Shown here: positions 8,705 to 16,522 of the stretch, piece after piece
Numbering within the stretch: the first letter of the stretch is position 1
Layout of the letters: each line of letters starts with the position of its first letter
NCBI GenBank assembly: GCA_031287095.1
Contig: JAITTG010000094.1
Location: 1-60,514, forward strand
DNA length: 60,514 nucleotides
Direction: 5' to 3'
Origin: Candidatus Parendomicrobium reticulitermitis
GTDB lineage: Bacteria > Elusimicrobiota > Endomicrobiia > Endomicrobiales > Endomicrobiaceae
Program-made: the position numbers and the translations under genes
The notes under the pieces: generated by a model
Databases searched by the model: none
Told to the model about the DNA's origin: nothing
What the model saw: only the letters and a program-made list of their open reading frames with translations

Positions 8705-9613
8705 TTAAGACAACATATTATATTTGCCAAGCCCAAAAGTGCAATTCTTGCCTATATGAATAAAACTTCCTATTATCAAATACGGTATAAAAATTTCTAA
8801 ATCCCCGCTTAAAACAATATTGCCCAAAACTCCGCCAAATTCCATAGTCCTTTTTTGCCTTGCAGAATACCGAGTCCAATCAAACCAGCCTAAATGAGAC
8901 TCCATTGCTATATCATTAGCCTTATTTATCAATTCCAAATGATTTATCTGTTCTTTACTTTCACAATGATATTTGCCAATGGTATTTATCCGCCTTGTAA
9001 GAACTTTGACTATATCTATAAAATTTGGGCTTTTTATAAGTTTTCCGCCTATTTCTAAACGAAAAAGGGTTATAAATTCAAGTTCTATTTTATTTATGTT
9101 TTTTCTTATTTTTGCATTATCTATTAAATCTTTTGCGCAAATAATATCTGCTTTTTTACAAATTTCTTTACCATCAAAAAGAACATTGCCTGAATTATCT
9201 GTCACTTTTTCCAAAGCAAATTTATACTTTCTGCTTGCAAAACCTATTTTGCCCAATTCAATAAAACTAAAAATAAAATGCGGAGCAAACTCCATTGCTT
9301 TTCCAAATAACAATAAAGTGAAATTGAAAATCTCGTCTTTTTTGTAATTTCTTTTGTCGGCAAAATCTGTTTCAAAAACATAAGGTCTAGGTATATCATT
9401 AGCATCGGATGTTTCAAAAATATATTTATAAGCGCAAGTTTTTGCAACTGGACAATTTTTACATTCTTTAGACAATCTATTAACGCAATTTAGAGATTTG
9501 AAAACCTGTCCAAAGCCCCCTCTAAACATAGAGCCTTTATAAGAAGGTAAAAGCATATCTTCTTGCGCTTTCAAATAAAATGTATAACAAGAAAAAATAA
9601 AGTTTGAAAACAT
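8705..9613 (-). CDS. cas6: Pre-crRNA processing endoribonuclease Cas6
   Basis: Cas6 cuts the repeat RNA to leave the 8-nt 5' handle. The 302-aa protein matches the form common with type III systems: LPSYKGSMFRGGFGQVF near residue 22, the cysteine-containing segment CKNCPVAKTCAYKYIFE near 51-67, and a C-terminal glycine-rich loop IGKNCTFGLGKYNML. It is the first cas gene in transcription order. GAGGG lies just before the ATG. The segment upstream (9614-9838) holds an inverted repeat that may be regulatory. Confidence 0.88.
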   Translation of the reverse strand: MFSNFIFSCYTFYLKAQEDMLLPSYKGSMFRGGFGQVFKSLNCVNRLSKECKNCPVAKTCAYKYIFETSDANDIPRPYVFETDFADKRNYKKDEIFNFTLLLFGKAMEFAPHFIFSFIELGKIGFASRKYKFALEKVTDNSGNVLFDGKEICKKADIICAKDLIDNAKIRKNINKIELEFITLFRLEIGGKLIKSPNFIDIVKVLTRRINTIGKYHCESKEQINHLELINKANDIAMESHLGWFDWTRYSARQKRTMEFGGVLGNIVLSGDLEIFIPYLIIGSFIHIGKNCTFGLGKYNMLS

Positions 9614-9734
9614 AATCCCTCTATTTTTACAAATCCTTTTATGAGAATAGTTAAGAACTTGTATTTATTCCTTCATTTATAGCCAGTTTCTAACTTCTTA
9701 TATGTGATTAATAAGGGCGCTCCTTGCCTTCTTG

Positions 9735-9758
9735 CGCAACTAAGTATTAGTTAATGCG
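9735..9758. repeat. Inverted repeat upstream of the cas operon
   Basis: ACTAA-GTA-TTAGT is a perfect short palindrome flanked by CGCA and TGCG. It lies about 120 bp upstream of cas6 in the 225-bp gap behind the flippase gene. It could be an operator or a weak terminator; the sequence alone does not decide. Otherwise the 9614-9838 gap shows nothing clear. Confidence 0.35.
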
Positions 9759-9838
9759 TTTATATGTTTTTTATTATAAACCTTATATCAACCTACGCTT
9801 ACTTTCCCCTTTTGCCATTCTTTATTTGCCCTATTTTT

Positions 9839-10843
9839 CTATTGTTTTTTTACTATATCGTCTTTTTGGATTTCTTCAAATTTGAAGAGGTCTTTAAATG
9901 AGATTTTGGCGTATAAAATGCTAAATAAGCCCAATATAGATATGGATAATAAACCTGTGAAATGATATGTGACGACGCAGACAAAGGCTTGGTCTTTGCC
10001 TATGCCTAATGCCGATAAGGCGGTGATGCCCATAAATTCAAAAGCGCCTACAAAGCCCGGGGCGGTTGGTAAAATTGCGCCTATGCCTATTATTATCACC
10101 ACAAAAAGCGCTTCCGACAAAGATAAATTGAAACCGCAAGCATAGGCTGAAATGATAAATATTGAACTCTCTATAGTCCAAACTACTATGGAAAAAAAAG
10201 ATGCGCCTATTAAAACCTTTATGTTTTTTAAGACAACAAGACCTCCGATAAATTTATCAATAAAAGACAAAACTAAAGATTTGATTTTTAATGGAAGCGG
10301 AAATTTTGAGATAAGACTTAAAGCGTTTTTATTGTATATTGAGATTATAAAAAGAACTATAAAACTGCCGCCAAAAACAAAAGCGCAGATATAAAATGTC
10401 TTTTTGATAAATTCTGGAAAATTCAAAGCGTGCATTATCAAAAAGAAAGCCGCTATAAAAACAAAAATATCCAAAAATCTTTCAATAACTATTGTGGCAA
10501 GCGCGCCGCTTCTTGAAATGCTTAATCTCTCGCCTGTGACTTTGGCTCTGATGAGTTCGCCTATTCTTAAAGGGATTAAATTATTCATAAAAAAACCAAG
10601 AACTGTGTATGGGAAGTTTTTTAAGACAGGCGTTTTTTTTATGGGATATATTAAAAGATAATATCTGACAGCTCTTGCAAGATAAGCGCAAATATAAGCT
10701 AAAAAAGCAAAAACTAAAATAAAATAATTTGTTTGTTTTATATAAGCGAGAGAATCTTTGAAATTGATTTGCTTTAATGTCAAATAGACAAGAACAGCGC
10801 TGAAAATACAGCCTAAAATGATTTTTCCAATGTGTTTTTTCAT
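9839..10843 (-). CDS. Flippase-like membrane protein of the YbhN/AglD (UPF0104, LPG synthase TM) family
   Basis: The 334-aa protein is hydrophobic throughout with about eight membrane segments. It carries family features: YLARAVRYYLLIYP near residue 55, MNNLIPLRIGELIRAKV near 90, and IGIGAILPTAPGFVGAFEFM near 250. The family includes the N-terminal flippase half of MprF and proteins moving or making lipid-linked compounds; the substrate cannot be told from sequence. A second member forms the N-terminal half of the 36570-39128 product. The start has AAAGGACAATT before it. Confidence 0.8.
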   Translation of the reverse strand: MKKHIGKIILGCIFSAVLVYLTLKQINFKDSLAYIKQTNYFILVFAFLAYICAYLARAVRYYLLIYPIKKTPVLKNFPYTVLGFFMNNLIPLRIGELIRAKVTGERLSISRSGALATIVIERFLDIFVFIAAFFLIMHALNFPEFIKKTFYICAFVFGGSFIVLFIISIYNKNALSLISKFPLPLKIKSLVLSFIDKFIGGLVVLKNIKVLIGASFFSIVVWTIESSIFIISAYACGFNLSLSEALFVVIIIGIGAILPTAPGFVGAFEFMGITALSALGIGKDQAFVCVVTYHFTGLLSISILGLFSILYAKISFKDLFKFEEIQKDDIVKKQ

Positions 10844-10884
10844 AATTGTCCTTTTTTAGTTGTCATTATGCGCTAAACGGACCG

Positions 10885-11080
10885 CATTATTTTGCGTCTT
10901 GCGGTTTCGCGCAGGATAGACCCCGCCGCAGAATCTATACATAAAATTCTATTTCAACAAACAGCAAAGGCTTGAAAAACTGCATAAAATGGATTCTGCG
11001 ACTGCGCGCGCAATGACGGACTTTTTTGGGATGTTTTGAAACCAGTCCATACAATATGCGCGCAATGATGGAATTATACG
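10885..11080. repeat. Dispersed palindromic repeat cluster
   Basis: The 240-bp gap between the prepilin peptidase and the flippase gene is filled with pieces of the dispersed repeat family. CGCAGAATCTAT (10927-10938) is answered by ATGGATTCTGCG (10989-11000), forming a large hairpin. Two copies of CGCGCAATGA(C/T)GG follow at about 11007-11020 and 11060-11073. No gene was found here. Confidence 0.65.
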
Positions 11081-11083
11081 GCA

Positions 11084-11761
11084 TCACAATAAAAATGGGA
11101 TTTTGTTGAAAAATAGGGATATATAAATTCCTGCCGCAAGAAAAGGTCCGAAAGGAATATAATCCTTTTTATCCGCTTTTTTAAATAGTATCAAAACAAA
11201 ACCAATAACCGCTCCTAATAAAAATCCGAAAAAAAGCGCCGTGATGATTTTAGACGCTCCTATAATTGAACCTGCCGCCGCCATAAGTTTTATATCGCCG
11301 CCGCCCATTACTTCTTTTTTATATATACGCCGCCCGATAAAATCAAAGATGAACAAAATCCCGCCGCCGCAAATAATGCCGAAAATGCTGTTTATAAATC
11401 TGCTTATAATAGAATCTCCCAATACGGAACTAAATAAACAAGACAATAGTCCGCAAATTGTCAAAAGCAAGGGCGAAACATTTAATATTATGCGGTAATT
11501 ATAGTCTATCACCGCTATCACTATGAGAAAATACAGAAGAAATAAAAGAACTATATAAGTGATTGAAAAAGAGTATTGCGATAAAAGACCATAAGAGCCT
11601 GCTATTGAGATAAGCAAAATTAAAAACTTATGCTTGGTTTTTAAATTGATAATTTTGCCCGCGCTTTCTAAACCCGATAAATTGGCGGAAATTTTGCATA
11701 TCCTTATAGCGGCAAGCGGAGCTATGATAAAACCTGAAATCAAAGATAAGAAAAGCCTCAT
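11084..11761 (-). CDS. A24-family prepilin peptidase
   Basis: This membrane aspartyl protease would cleave the leader of the pilin encoded just upstream. Starting at the ATG at 11761, which overlaps the pilin stop as TAATG, the product is 225 aa. Its two catalytic aspartates are D86 (VIDYNYRI) and D156 in the GxGD-type motif MGGGDIKLM. The N-terminal part lacks the cysteine tetrad of bifunctional PilD, so N-methylation is doubtful. An upstream start at 11806 would lie inside the pilin gene with no better ribosome site, so I reject it. Confidence 0.85.
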   Translation of the reverse strand: MRLFLSLISGFIIAPLAAIRICKISANLSGLESAGKIINLKTKHKFLILLISIAGSYGLLSQYSFSITYIVLLFLLYFLIVIAVIDYNYRIILNVSPLLLTICGLLSCLFSSVLGDSIISRFINSIFGIICGGGILFIFDFIGRRIYKKEVMGGGDIKLMAAAGSIIGASKIITALFFGFLLGAVIGFVLILFKKADKKDYIPFGPFLAAGIYISLFFNKIPFLL

Positions 11762-12204
11762 TATAGAGAACTCCAAACATTTCCATCTAAATTCTTGTGG
11801 GAACAATTAAGCCAAATGTCGCCTTTGCGTTTGCCTGTATTATCTTTTTCGTCATCTGATTTATAAGTCCAGCCGCCTGTGTCTAAATTTTTATCTGAAT
11901 TCCCTTCTATTATAGCAATAGCATTTGATTTCTTATGATCCGACAGACGAACAAACGGGATTTTATTGATATATTTTTGAGAAACTGAAATCTCTTGAAC
12001 TATATTCGCGCTCGGATAAGAGCCGCCGTTATCGCTATAATACAGAGCGACGGCGCTTCTTAAAGCAATTAGATTTTTTTTTGCCGCTTTTTCGTTAGCG
12101 GCATTTAAAACTCCGCTTAGATTGGAAACAACAAAGACGGCGGCTATTATAATGACGATAAACGCAATAGCAATTTCAATACGATTAAATCCAAATATTT
12201 TCAT
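11761..12204 (-). CDS. Type IV pilin or pseudopilin
   Basis: With the start at 12204 (AAGAGGT before it), the 147-aa protein begins MKIFGFNRIEIAIAF. This is a classical prepilin leader: a five-residue leader ending in glycine, cleavage before phenylalanine and glutamate at position +5, followed by a hydrophobic helix. The body has AANEKAAKKNLIALRSAV, then a GspG-like YYSDNGGSYP region. The in-frame start at 12264 would bury this leader and is rejected. It is coupled to the prepilin peptidase gene downstream. Pilus versus type II secretion use cannot be decided here. Confidence 0.82.
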   Translation of the reverse strand: MKIFGFNRIEIAIAFIVIIIAAVFVVSNLSGVLNAANEKAAKKNLIALRSAVALYYSDNGGSYPSANIVQEISVSQKYINKIPFVRLSDHKKSNAIAIIEGNSDKNLDTGGWTYKSDDEKDNTGKRKGDIWLNCSHKNLDGNVWSSL

Positions 12205-12280
12205 ATTTACCTCTTTTGAATAAAACCTGATTTTATACAACATTTCTCCGTCCGCCGCCTGCATGTTTGACTCGCAATTT

Positions 12281-12378
12281 TTGTCTTTGCCTCAAAAACG
12301 CTTCGCAGAGGGATTGCGGGTCAAGCCCGTAATTAACGGATTAAAAGCATTTGATGAATTAATCAGCGTTTCCTTAAT
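12281..12378. repeat. Composite dispersed repeat at the coaD 3' end
   Basis: About 98 bp with a CGGGTCAAGCCCG core, a CTCAAAAACGCTTCGC segment and an AATCAGCGTTTCCTTAAT end. The same three parts in the same order occur at 24269-24352 and 30201-30287. Here the terminal part overlaps the last codons and stop of coaD, so the element supplies the end of that protein. Confidence 0.75.
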
Positions 12379-12857
12379 GTTTTTAATTTTTTTTCAACGC
12401 AAGGCGGAACGAATTTTTCAGTTTTACCGCCTAATAGAGCGATTTCTTTTACCATGCTTGACGATAGGAAAGTATAGTCTAAATCAGGCATAAGAAAAAT
12501 TGTGTTTATTTTTGCGTTTAAATTTTTATTCATCAAAGCCATTTGAAATTCATATTCAAAATCTGAAACCGCTCTCAAACCTCTTATCAAAATAAAAGAA
12601 TTGATTTTTGCAAGATAATCCGCCACAAGTCCGTCAAAAACGGCGGCTTTGACATTTTTTATATCTTTAACCGCCTCTTTTATCATAGACAATCTATCTT
12701 GAAGGCTAAAACAGTGATTTTTATTGAGATTATTAGCGGCGGCTATAATAATTTCAGGAAACATCGCGCTTGCTTTCTTTATAATATCTAAATGTCCATT
12801 TGTAAGAGGATCAAAACTCCCGGGATAAACCGCGATGATTTTATTTCTTTTTGGCAT
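12363..12857 (-). CDS. coaD: Phosphopantetheine adenylyltransferase
   Basis: CoaD transfers AMP from ATP to 4'-phosphopantetheine, the fourth step of coenzyme A synthesis in the cytoplasm. The 164-aa length is normal. The nucleotidyltransferase signature AVYPGSFDPLTNGHLDI lies at residues 9-25, and ILIRGLRAVSDFEYE and FLSSSMVKEIA are the other diagnostic segments. The start overlaps the end of rsfS by 17 bp. The final codons (TLRKR) fall within a dispersed repeat. Confidence 0.95.
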   Translation of the reverse strand: MPKRNKIIAVYPGSFDPLTNGHLDIIKKASAMFPEIIIAAANNLNKNHCFSLQDRLSMIKEAVKDIKNVKAAVFDGLVADYLAKINSFILIRGLRAVSDFEYEFQMALMNKNLNAKINTIFLMPDLDYTFLSSSMVKEIALLGGKTEKFVPPCVEKKLKTLRKR

Positions 12858-13491
12858 TTTTAATTACCTTCTTTGTTTTTTTAACCGCTTTTTTAACTTT
12901 TTTGACGGCGCGCTTTACGACGCTCACCGCCCCGACTCTCCTATCTAATGGGCGAGGGCGCTTCTTTTTTGCGGGCTTTATCTTTTTTGTTGGAGTTTTT
13001 TTAACAAGATTTTTGATTTTCTTAACGGCGCGCTTTGCGACGCCTCTTACCTTAACCTTCTCGCCCAAAGAGCGAAGGGATAATGATTTTTTGGGTTTTG
13101 CGGCAAAGATTTTCTGCTCTTGCGCAAGTATGGGCTTGAATTCTTCAAACTGGATTTGTTTGGCATTTTTCCAGAAATCTTCTAATTTGTAGGCTTGCCG
13201 GGATTGCTCGGTCATTATGTGAATTATTATTCCGCCGTAATCTATTACGCGCCAATTTTGAGACGAACGATCTTCTCTTCTGACAAGTTGGAGACCTTCC
13301 TCTTTAAACTTGTCTTCTATGCCGCCGCATACGGCATTTATTTGCGCGGCAGAATTGGCTGTCGCTATGACAAAAAAATTCGTCATCTCGGTCAATAGCC
13401 GGACATCTAAAATAGATACGGCTTGCGCTTTTTTATCCATAGCGATTTTAGCCGCTTTCTTTGCAAATACTTCAAAATCAATGTTTTCCAT
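12841..13491 (-). CDS. rsfS: Ribosome silencing factor RsfS with a long lysine-rich tail
   Basis: RsfS binds ribosomal protein uL14 and blocks subunit joining when nutrients are short. Residues 1-115 form the normal domain, with ILDVRLLTEMTNFFVIATANS, RREDRSSQNWRVIDYG and IIHIMTEQSRQAYKLEDFW. I chose the ATG at 13491, which has AAGGAG at good spacing, giving 216 aa. Residues from about 121 on are an unusual extension of KKAVKK-type repeats. It is interrupted by SLSLRSLGEKVKVRG and RPLDRRVG, which look like translated palindromic repeats. The tail resembles histone H1-like proteins and could bind nucleic acid; that is inference. It lies between the LCP gene and coaD. Confidence 0.9.
   Translation of the reverse strand: MENIDFEVFAKKAAKIAMDKKAQAVSILDVRLLTEMTNFFVIATANSAAQINAVCGGIEDKFKEEGLQLVRREDRSSQNWRVIDYGGIIIHIMTEQSRQAYKLEDFWKNAKQIQFEEFKPILAQEQKIFAAKPKKSLSLRSLGEKVKVRGVAKRAVKKIKNLVKKTPTKKIKPAKKKRPRPLDRRVGAVSVVKRAVKKVKKAVKKTKKVIKNAKKK
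12911..13085. repeat. REP-like elements embedded in the rsfS tail
   Basis: Two related blocks, about 12906-12960 and 13026-13080, begin with the same GGCGCGCTTT(A/G)CGACGC string. They continue into sequences whose other-strand translation includes LTLTFSPKER, a hallmark of widespread bacterial REP-type palindromes. They are in frame within rsfS. Confidence 0.5.
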
Positions 13492-13502
13492 TTTCTGCTC
13501 CT

Positions 13503-13530
13503 TGGGATTGCGGGTCAAGCCCGATAGCGG
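13503..13530. repeat. Dispersed repeat fragment between the LCP gene and rsfS
   Basis: A single copy of the core (TTGCGGGTCAAGCCCGATAG) lies in the 46-bp gap between the two genes. Confidence 0.6.
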
Positions 13531-13537
13531 CTATTTT

Positions 13538-14617
13538 TTATTTTTGTTCATAATCCTTGCCTATGATTATTGCGGCATTATAATAAGTTTGAGAATTATA
13601 AGAAACTATGATTTGTCCGCATTTTAAAACTTCTTTTAACGCAAGAGCAAAAGCAAAATTTCCTTTATACGCTTTGATTATTGTTTCAGCATAATCCGAA
13701 GAAGAAGTAGCCCAATCCAAAACATCAAACCCATTATCTCTTAAAAATAAAGCCGCATTATAAGCGGCTTTTTGCTTTTGAGAAGCATTTTCTATATATA
13801 TGAAACCATCTTTATCTTTAAGTTTAAAATCTGTGGGCGCAAAAAATACATCTTGAATAAATTTGGCGATATCTTGTTTTGGCGGCTCCAATCTATTAGA
13901 CATTTGTTTGAGCGGCATAATGAAAAATATTGTAGATATGTCTTCTAATTTAAAGCGAATAATTAAATTGATAAAAGAAAAACGGGATATATTTGTGTCA
14001 AAAGAACTATAAGCGCTAAATATCTTGCTTATTGAATTTAGACTTTTGTTTTTCAGATTATTTAGGATATTTTGGGAAAGTTTTAATTGATTTATATTTT
14101 CTTCCATAGCGCTTGCAAAAGTTCCGCTTGATAAAAGATTTTTAAAATTTTTATTATTTGCAAGCATTTTAGAAATTGTCTCATAATCCGCGTGGAAATA
14201 ATAATCCGCTTTTATTTTGCCGTCGAAAACATCGTCTAAATCTTCATAATAGGTTTTAAAGGCATTCTCTTTGCTTTTTTTCATAGAAACAAAGAAAGCC
14301 TCTTTAAAAGAGCGCGCCTTAACTTTTTTCTTTAAAACGACCGCATCCGTATTTATAGATAAAATTTTTAATATATTAGTCTGCCTTTCATAATAAACTA
14401 TAAAAGCGTCAAGTTTATTTGGAAAAACCGTTTTATTGCCGTATATTAAAATTGAAAATACTATCGGTTTTTTCGACAATAAATCCTTTGCAAGATTGTT
14501 CGCCGCAAGAGCGTATATAAAGACTATTGATAAAAGAACAAATGCGGATATGACGGCAATATTGAGCGTTTTAAGTTTAAGAGATTTAATTATTGTTTTT
14601 ATTTTCATTTTTAACAT
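13538..14617 (-). CDS. LCP (LytR-CpsA-Psr)-like membrane protein with LytR C-terminal domain
   Basis: The product (359 aa from the ATG at 14617) has one N-terminal membrane anchor (about residues 18-40). An extracytoplasmic region follows that resembles divergent LCP proteins (KLDAFIVYYERQTNILKILSI). The C-terminus, about 270-355, fits a LytR_C domain: IYIENASQKQKAAYNAALFL then DNGFDVLDW. LCP enzymes attach glycopolymers to peptidoglycan; the catalytic arginines of classical members are not clearly recognisable here, so activity is uncertain. It overlaps the nadD-yqeK end by about 32 bp and precedes rsfS. A nadD-yqeK-LCP-rsfS order is known in several bacteria. Confidence 0.65.
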   Translation of the reverse strand: MLKMKIKTIIKSLKLKTLNIAVISAFVLLSIVFIYALAANNLAKDLLSKKPIVFSILIYGNKTVFPNKLDAFIVYYERQTNILKILSINTDAVVLKKKVKARSFKEAFFVSMKKSKENAFKTYYEDLDDVFDGKIKADYYFHADYETISKMLANNKNFKNLLSSGTFASAMEENINQLKLSQNILNNLKNKSLNSISKIFSAYSSFDTNISRFSFINLIIRFKLEDISTIFFIMPLKQMSNRLEPPKQDIAKFIQDVFFAPTDFKLKDKDGFIYIENASQKQKAAYNAALFLRDNGFDVLDWATSSSDYAETIIKAYKGNFAFALALKEVLKCGQIIVSYNSQTYYNAAIIIGKDYEQK

Positions 14618-15785
14618 AATAATTCCACACTGCCGCAGATATAGGACAAATCCATTTATTATTATCAAGACAATACTGCATTTTATTTTTCATAACCGCA
14701 ATAAAAGCCTTTTGCAAATCTGATTTTACCGTTTTTTTGATTATTTTAGCATTAGAACATTTTCTGTCCGCTGAAATAGAATCCGCTATAAAAACAATTT
14801 TTTCAAGCAAAGACATATTAAATCGTCCCAAAGTATGATTGGCTATAGCGTTTAATATATCTTTATCCTTAATTTTAAAAATTTCTCGCGCTATAACCGA
14901 CGCCGAAAAACCATGAATCAACTGAGGAGCGTTTTTTGCAATCTCGTCAAAACCTTCAAATTTTTTTCTATTCTTAAAAAATTCAATCTGCTCTTTATCA
15001 GTCATATATTTTGCGCAATCGTGCAAAAGAGCCGCTATTTGCGCTTTTGAAATATCTATTTTGCAAATTCCTGCAAGTTCCATAGCGGTTTTTGAAACAT
15101 TTATACTATGAATAAATCTATCTTTTTTTAAATGCTCTAAAAGATAATCATATATATTGTCAAACAATTTACGATCGTCATTGCAGGTTTGACGCGATGG
15201 AGAGACCGCAGAATATAATTTATGCTCCTTTATATAAGCATAGACTTTGCTATCAAGAAAATCCGCCGCCGCTTCATTGCCGCATTCAAGCATAGCCCTT
15301 ATCTGCGTTGACGACATATTATGAACTCGTTTTTTGGAAAAAAGACATCTGTCTAAATATCTTGTATTTGCGTCTATTTTAACTCCGACTCTGTTTACCG
15401 CTATAAATCTATACTTTGAAGCAAGAATATCTATATTTTTCCAAGACGAAAGCCCCGCAAGAGAATCGCCGCCTATCAAAAGAAGAATCTCGTCAGCGGG
15501 ATAAAGACTTTGAAAATAATCAGCCGTTTGATAAGAATATACGATTGTTTTTTTTTCAATTTCATAAAGACTGATTGACATTTTGGCAAGACTGCCTACG
15601 GCGAGTTTTAGCATAGATAATCTTTCTTTGGCGCAAGCAAATTGTTCTTTTTTGTGAGGAGGCTTATATGCGGGTATAAAGATAATTTCTTTCAAATCAA
15701 AATCATTCAAAGCAAGTTGCGCCATTTCTATATGGGCTTTGTGAATAGGGTCAAAAGAACCGCCGAATATCGCAATTTTTCCCAT
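14586..15785 (-). CDS. nadD: Fused nicotinate-nucleotide adenylyltransferase (NadD) and YqeK-type HD hydrolase
   Basis: Residues 1-191 are NadD, which makes deamido-NAD from nicotinate mononucleotide: IAIFGGSFDPIHKAHI at the start, YKPPHKKE, LLLIGGDSLAGLSSWKN and VHNMSSTQIR. Residues about 207-399 are a YqeK-like HD phosphohydrolase (Ap4A hydrolase in known members) with FIHSINV and AALLHDCAKYMT (H255-D256). Most bacteria encode these as adjacent genes. The linker SAVSPSRQTCNDDRK (192-206) reads like a translated dispersed repeat. The ATG at 15785 overlaps the batE stop as TGATG. Confidence 0.9.
   Translation of the reverse strand: MGKIAIFGGSFDPIHKAHIEMAQLALNDFDLKEIIFIPAYKPPHKKEQFACAKERLSMLKLAVGSLAKMSISLYEIEKKTIVYSYQTADYFQSLYPADEILLLIGGDSLAGLSSWKNIDILASKYRFIAVNRVGVKIDANTRYLDRCLFSKKRVHNMSSTQIRAMLECGNEAAADFLDSKVYAYIKEHKLYSAVSPSRQTCNDDRKLFDNIYDYLLEHLKKDRFIHSINVSKTAMELAGICKIDISKAQIAALLHDCAKYMTDKEQIEFFKNRKKFEGFDEIAKNAPQLIHGFSASVIAREIFKIKDKDILNAIANHTLGRFNMSLLEKIVFIADSISADRKCSNAKIIKKTVKSDLQKAFIAVMKNKMQYCLDNNKWICPISAAVWNYYVKNENKNNN
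15171..15214. repeat. Dispersed repeat translated inside the NadD-YqeK linker
   Basis: The plus strand reads GTCATTGCAGGTTTGACGCG here. This matches intergenic copies such as GTCATTGCAGGTCTTG at 42478-42493, and nearby ACCGCAGAAT matches the 10925 copy. It falls exactly at the junction between the two enzyme domains. Confidence 0.6.
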
Positions 15786-16522
15786 CAAAATTTACCTATA
15801 TTGTTATTTTCTATCCACCCATCTATTACAATATCATTGTCTTTAAAACTGATTCTGCTCCAATCGTCAACAGAAGATAAGACGCTGACAATTTTGGCGC
15901 TGGGTATATTAAAAAGAACCGCATTGTCTTTTTTGGGTCCGCTCTTTAAAACTGAAGCGCTCAAAACAACCGCCCTGTCTTTTAAAACTACGAAAGCCTT
16001 CAAAGCCGCAAGAGAACAAAATAATATGGATAGTATTATAAAAAGAGAAAGCGCCTGTTTTATAAACCGTCGTCTAAAAAACAAAAACGCCGTCAGCGAT
16101 AGTATTAGCAAAATAACAGATGCCGACGCTATTATTGTGATTTCATTTAAGGAAAATAGAGCCGTCGCGCTTTCTATTAAACCGTCGTCTGCCGTTTGCC
16201 CCGTCATAGCGAGAAGATATCGTCTATTATTTCTTATATCTTTGTCTCGCGGAGATAATTTATAGGCTTTCTCTATATTTAACACGGCAAAGCCTATATC
16301 TCCTTTCCTATAATAAGCGTTTGAGAGATTATAATAGAAATACGGATTATTGATTTTTTCAACTTGTATGAGCGTTTCATAAATCTCAATAGTCTTATTA
16401 TAGTCTCCGTTTTTAAAAGCGCTCTCGGCATTAGATATTTGATTGAAAATTGCGCTGTCGTCTGCAAAAGAATATAGAACAAAAATCAATGAGACGGACA
16501 AAAAGCATAAAAATTTCTTCAT
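15785..16522 (-). CDS. batE: BatE: TPR and SH3-like membrane protein of the Bat operon
   Basis: The 245-aa protein has a signal peptide (1-20), TPR repeats at about 30-105 (YYNLSNAYYRKGDIGFAVLNI) and two membrane segments around 125-180. A C-terminal SH3-like domain follows (AVLFNIPSAKIVSVLSSVDDW). This is the arrangement of BatE of Bacteroides-type aerotolerance operons. Its exact role is not established; Bat proteins are thought to form a periplasmic complex with MoxR. The start overlaps the batD stop (ATGA). Confidence 0.8.
   Translation of the reverse strand: MKKFLCFLSVSLIFVLYSFADDSAIFNQISNAESAFKNGDYNKTIEIYETLIQVEKINNPYFYYNLSNAYYRKGDIGFAVLNIEKAYKLSPRDKDIRNNRRYLLAMTGQTADDGLIESATALFSLNEITIIASASVILLILSLTAFLFFRRRFIKQALSLFIILSILFCSLAALKAFVVLKDRAVVLSASVLKSGPKKDNAVLFNIPSAKIVSVLSSVDDWSRISFKDNDIVIDGWIENNNIGKF

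Noticed and set aside
12263-12493. Plus-strand 76-codon frame over the coaD 3' region
   Set aside because: It starts in the dispersed repeat and is antisense to coaD.
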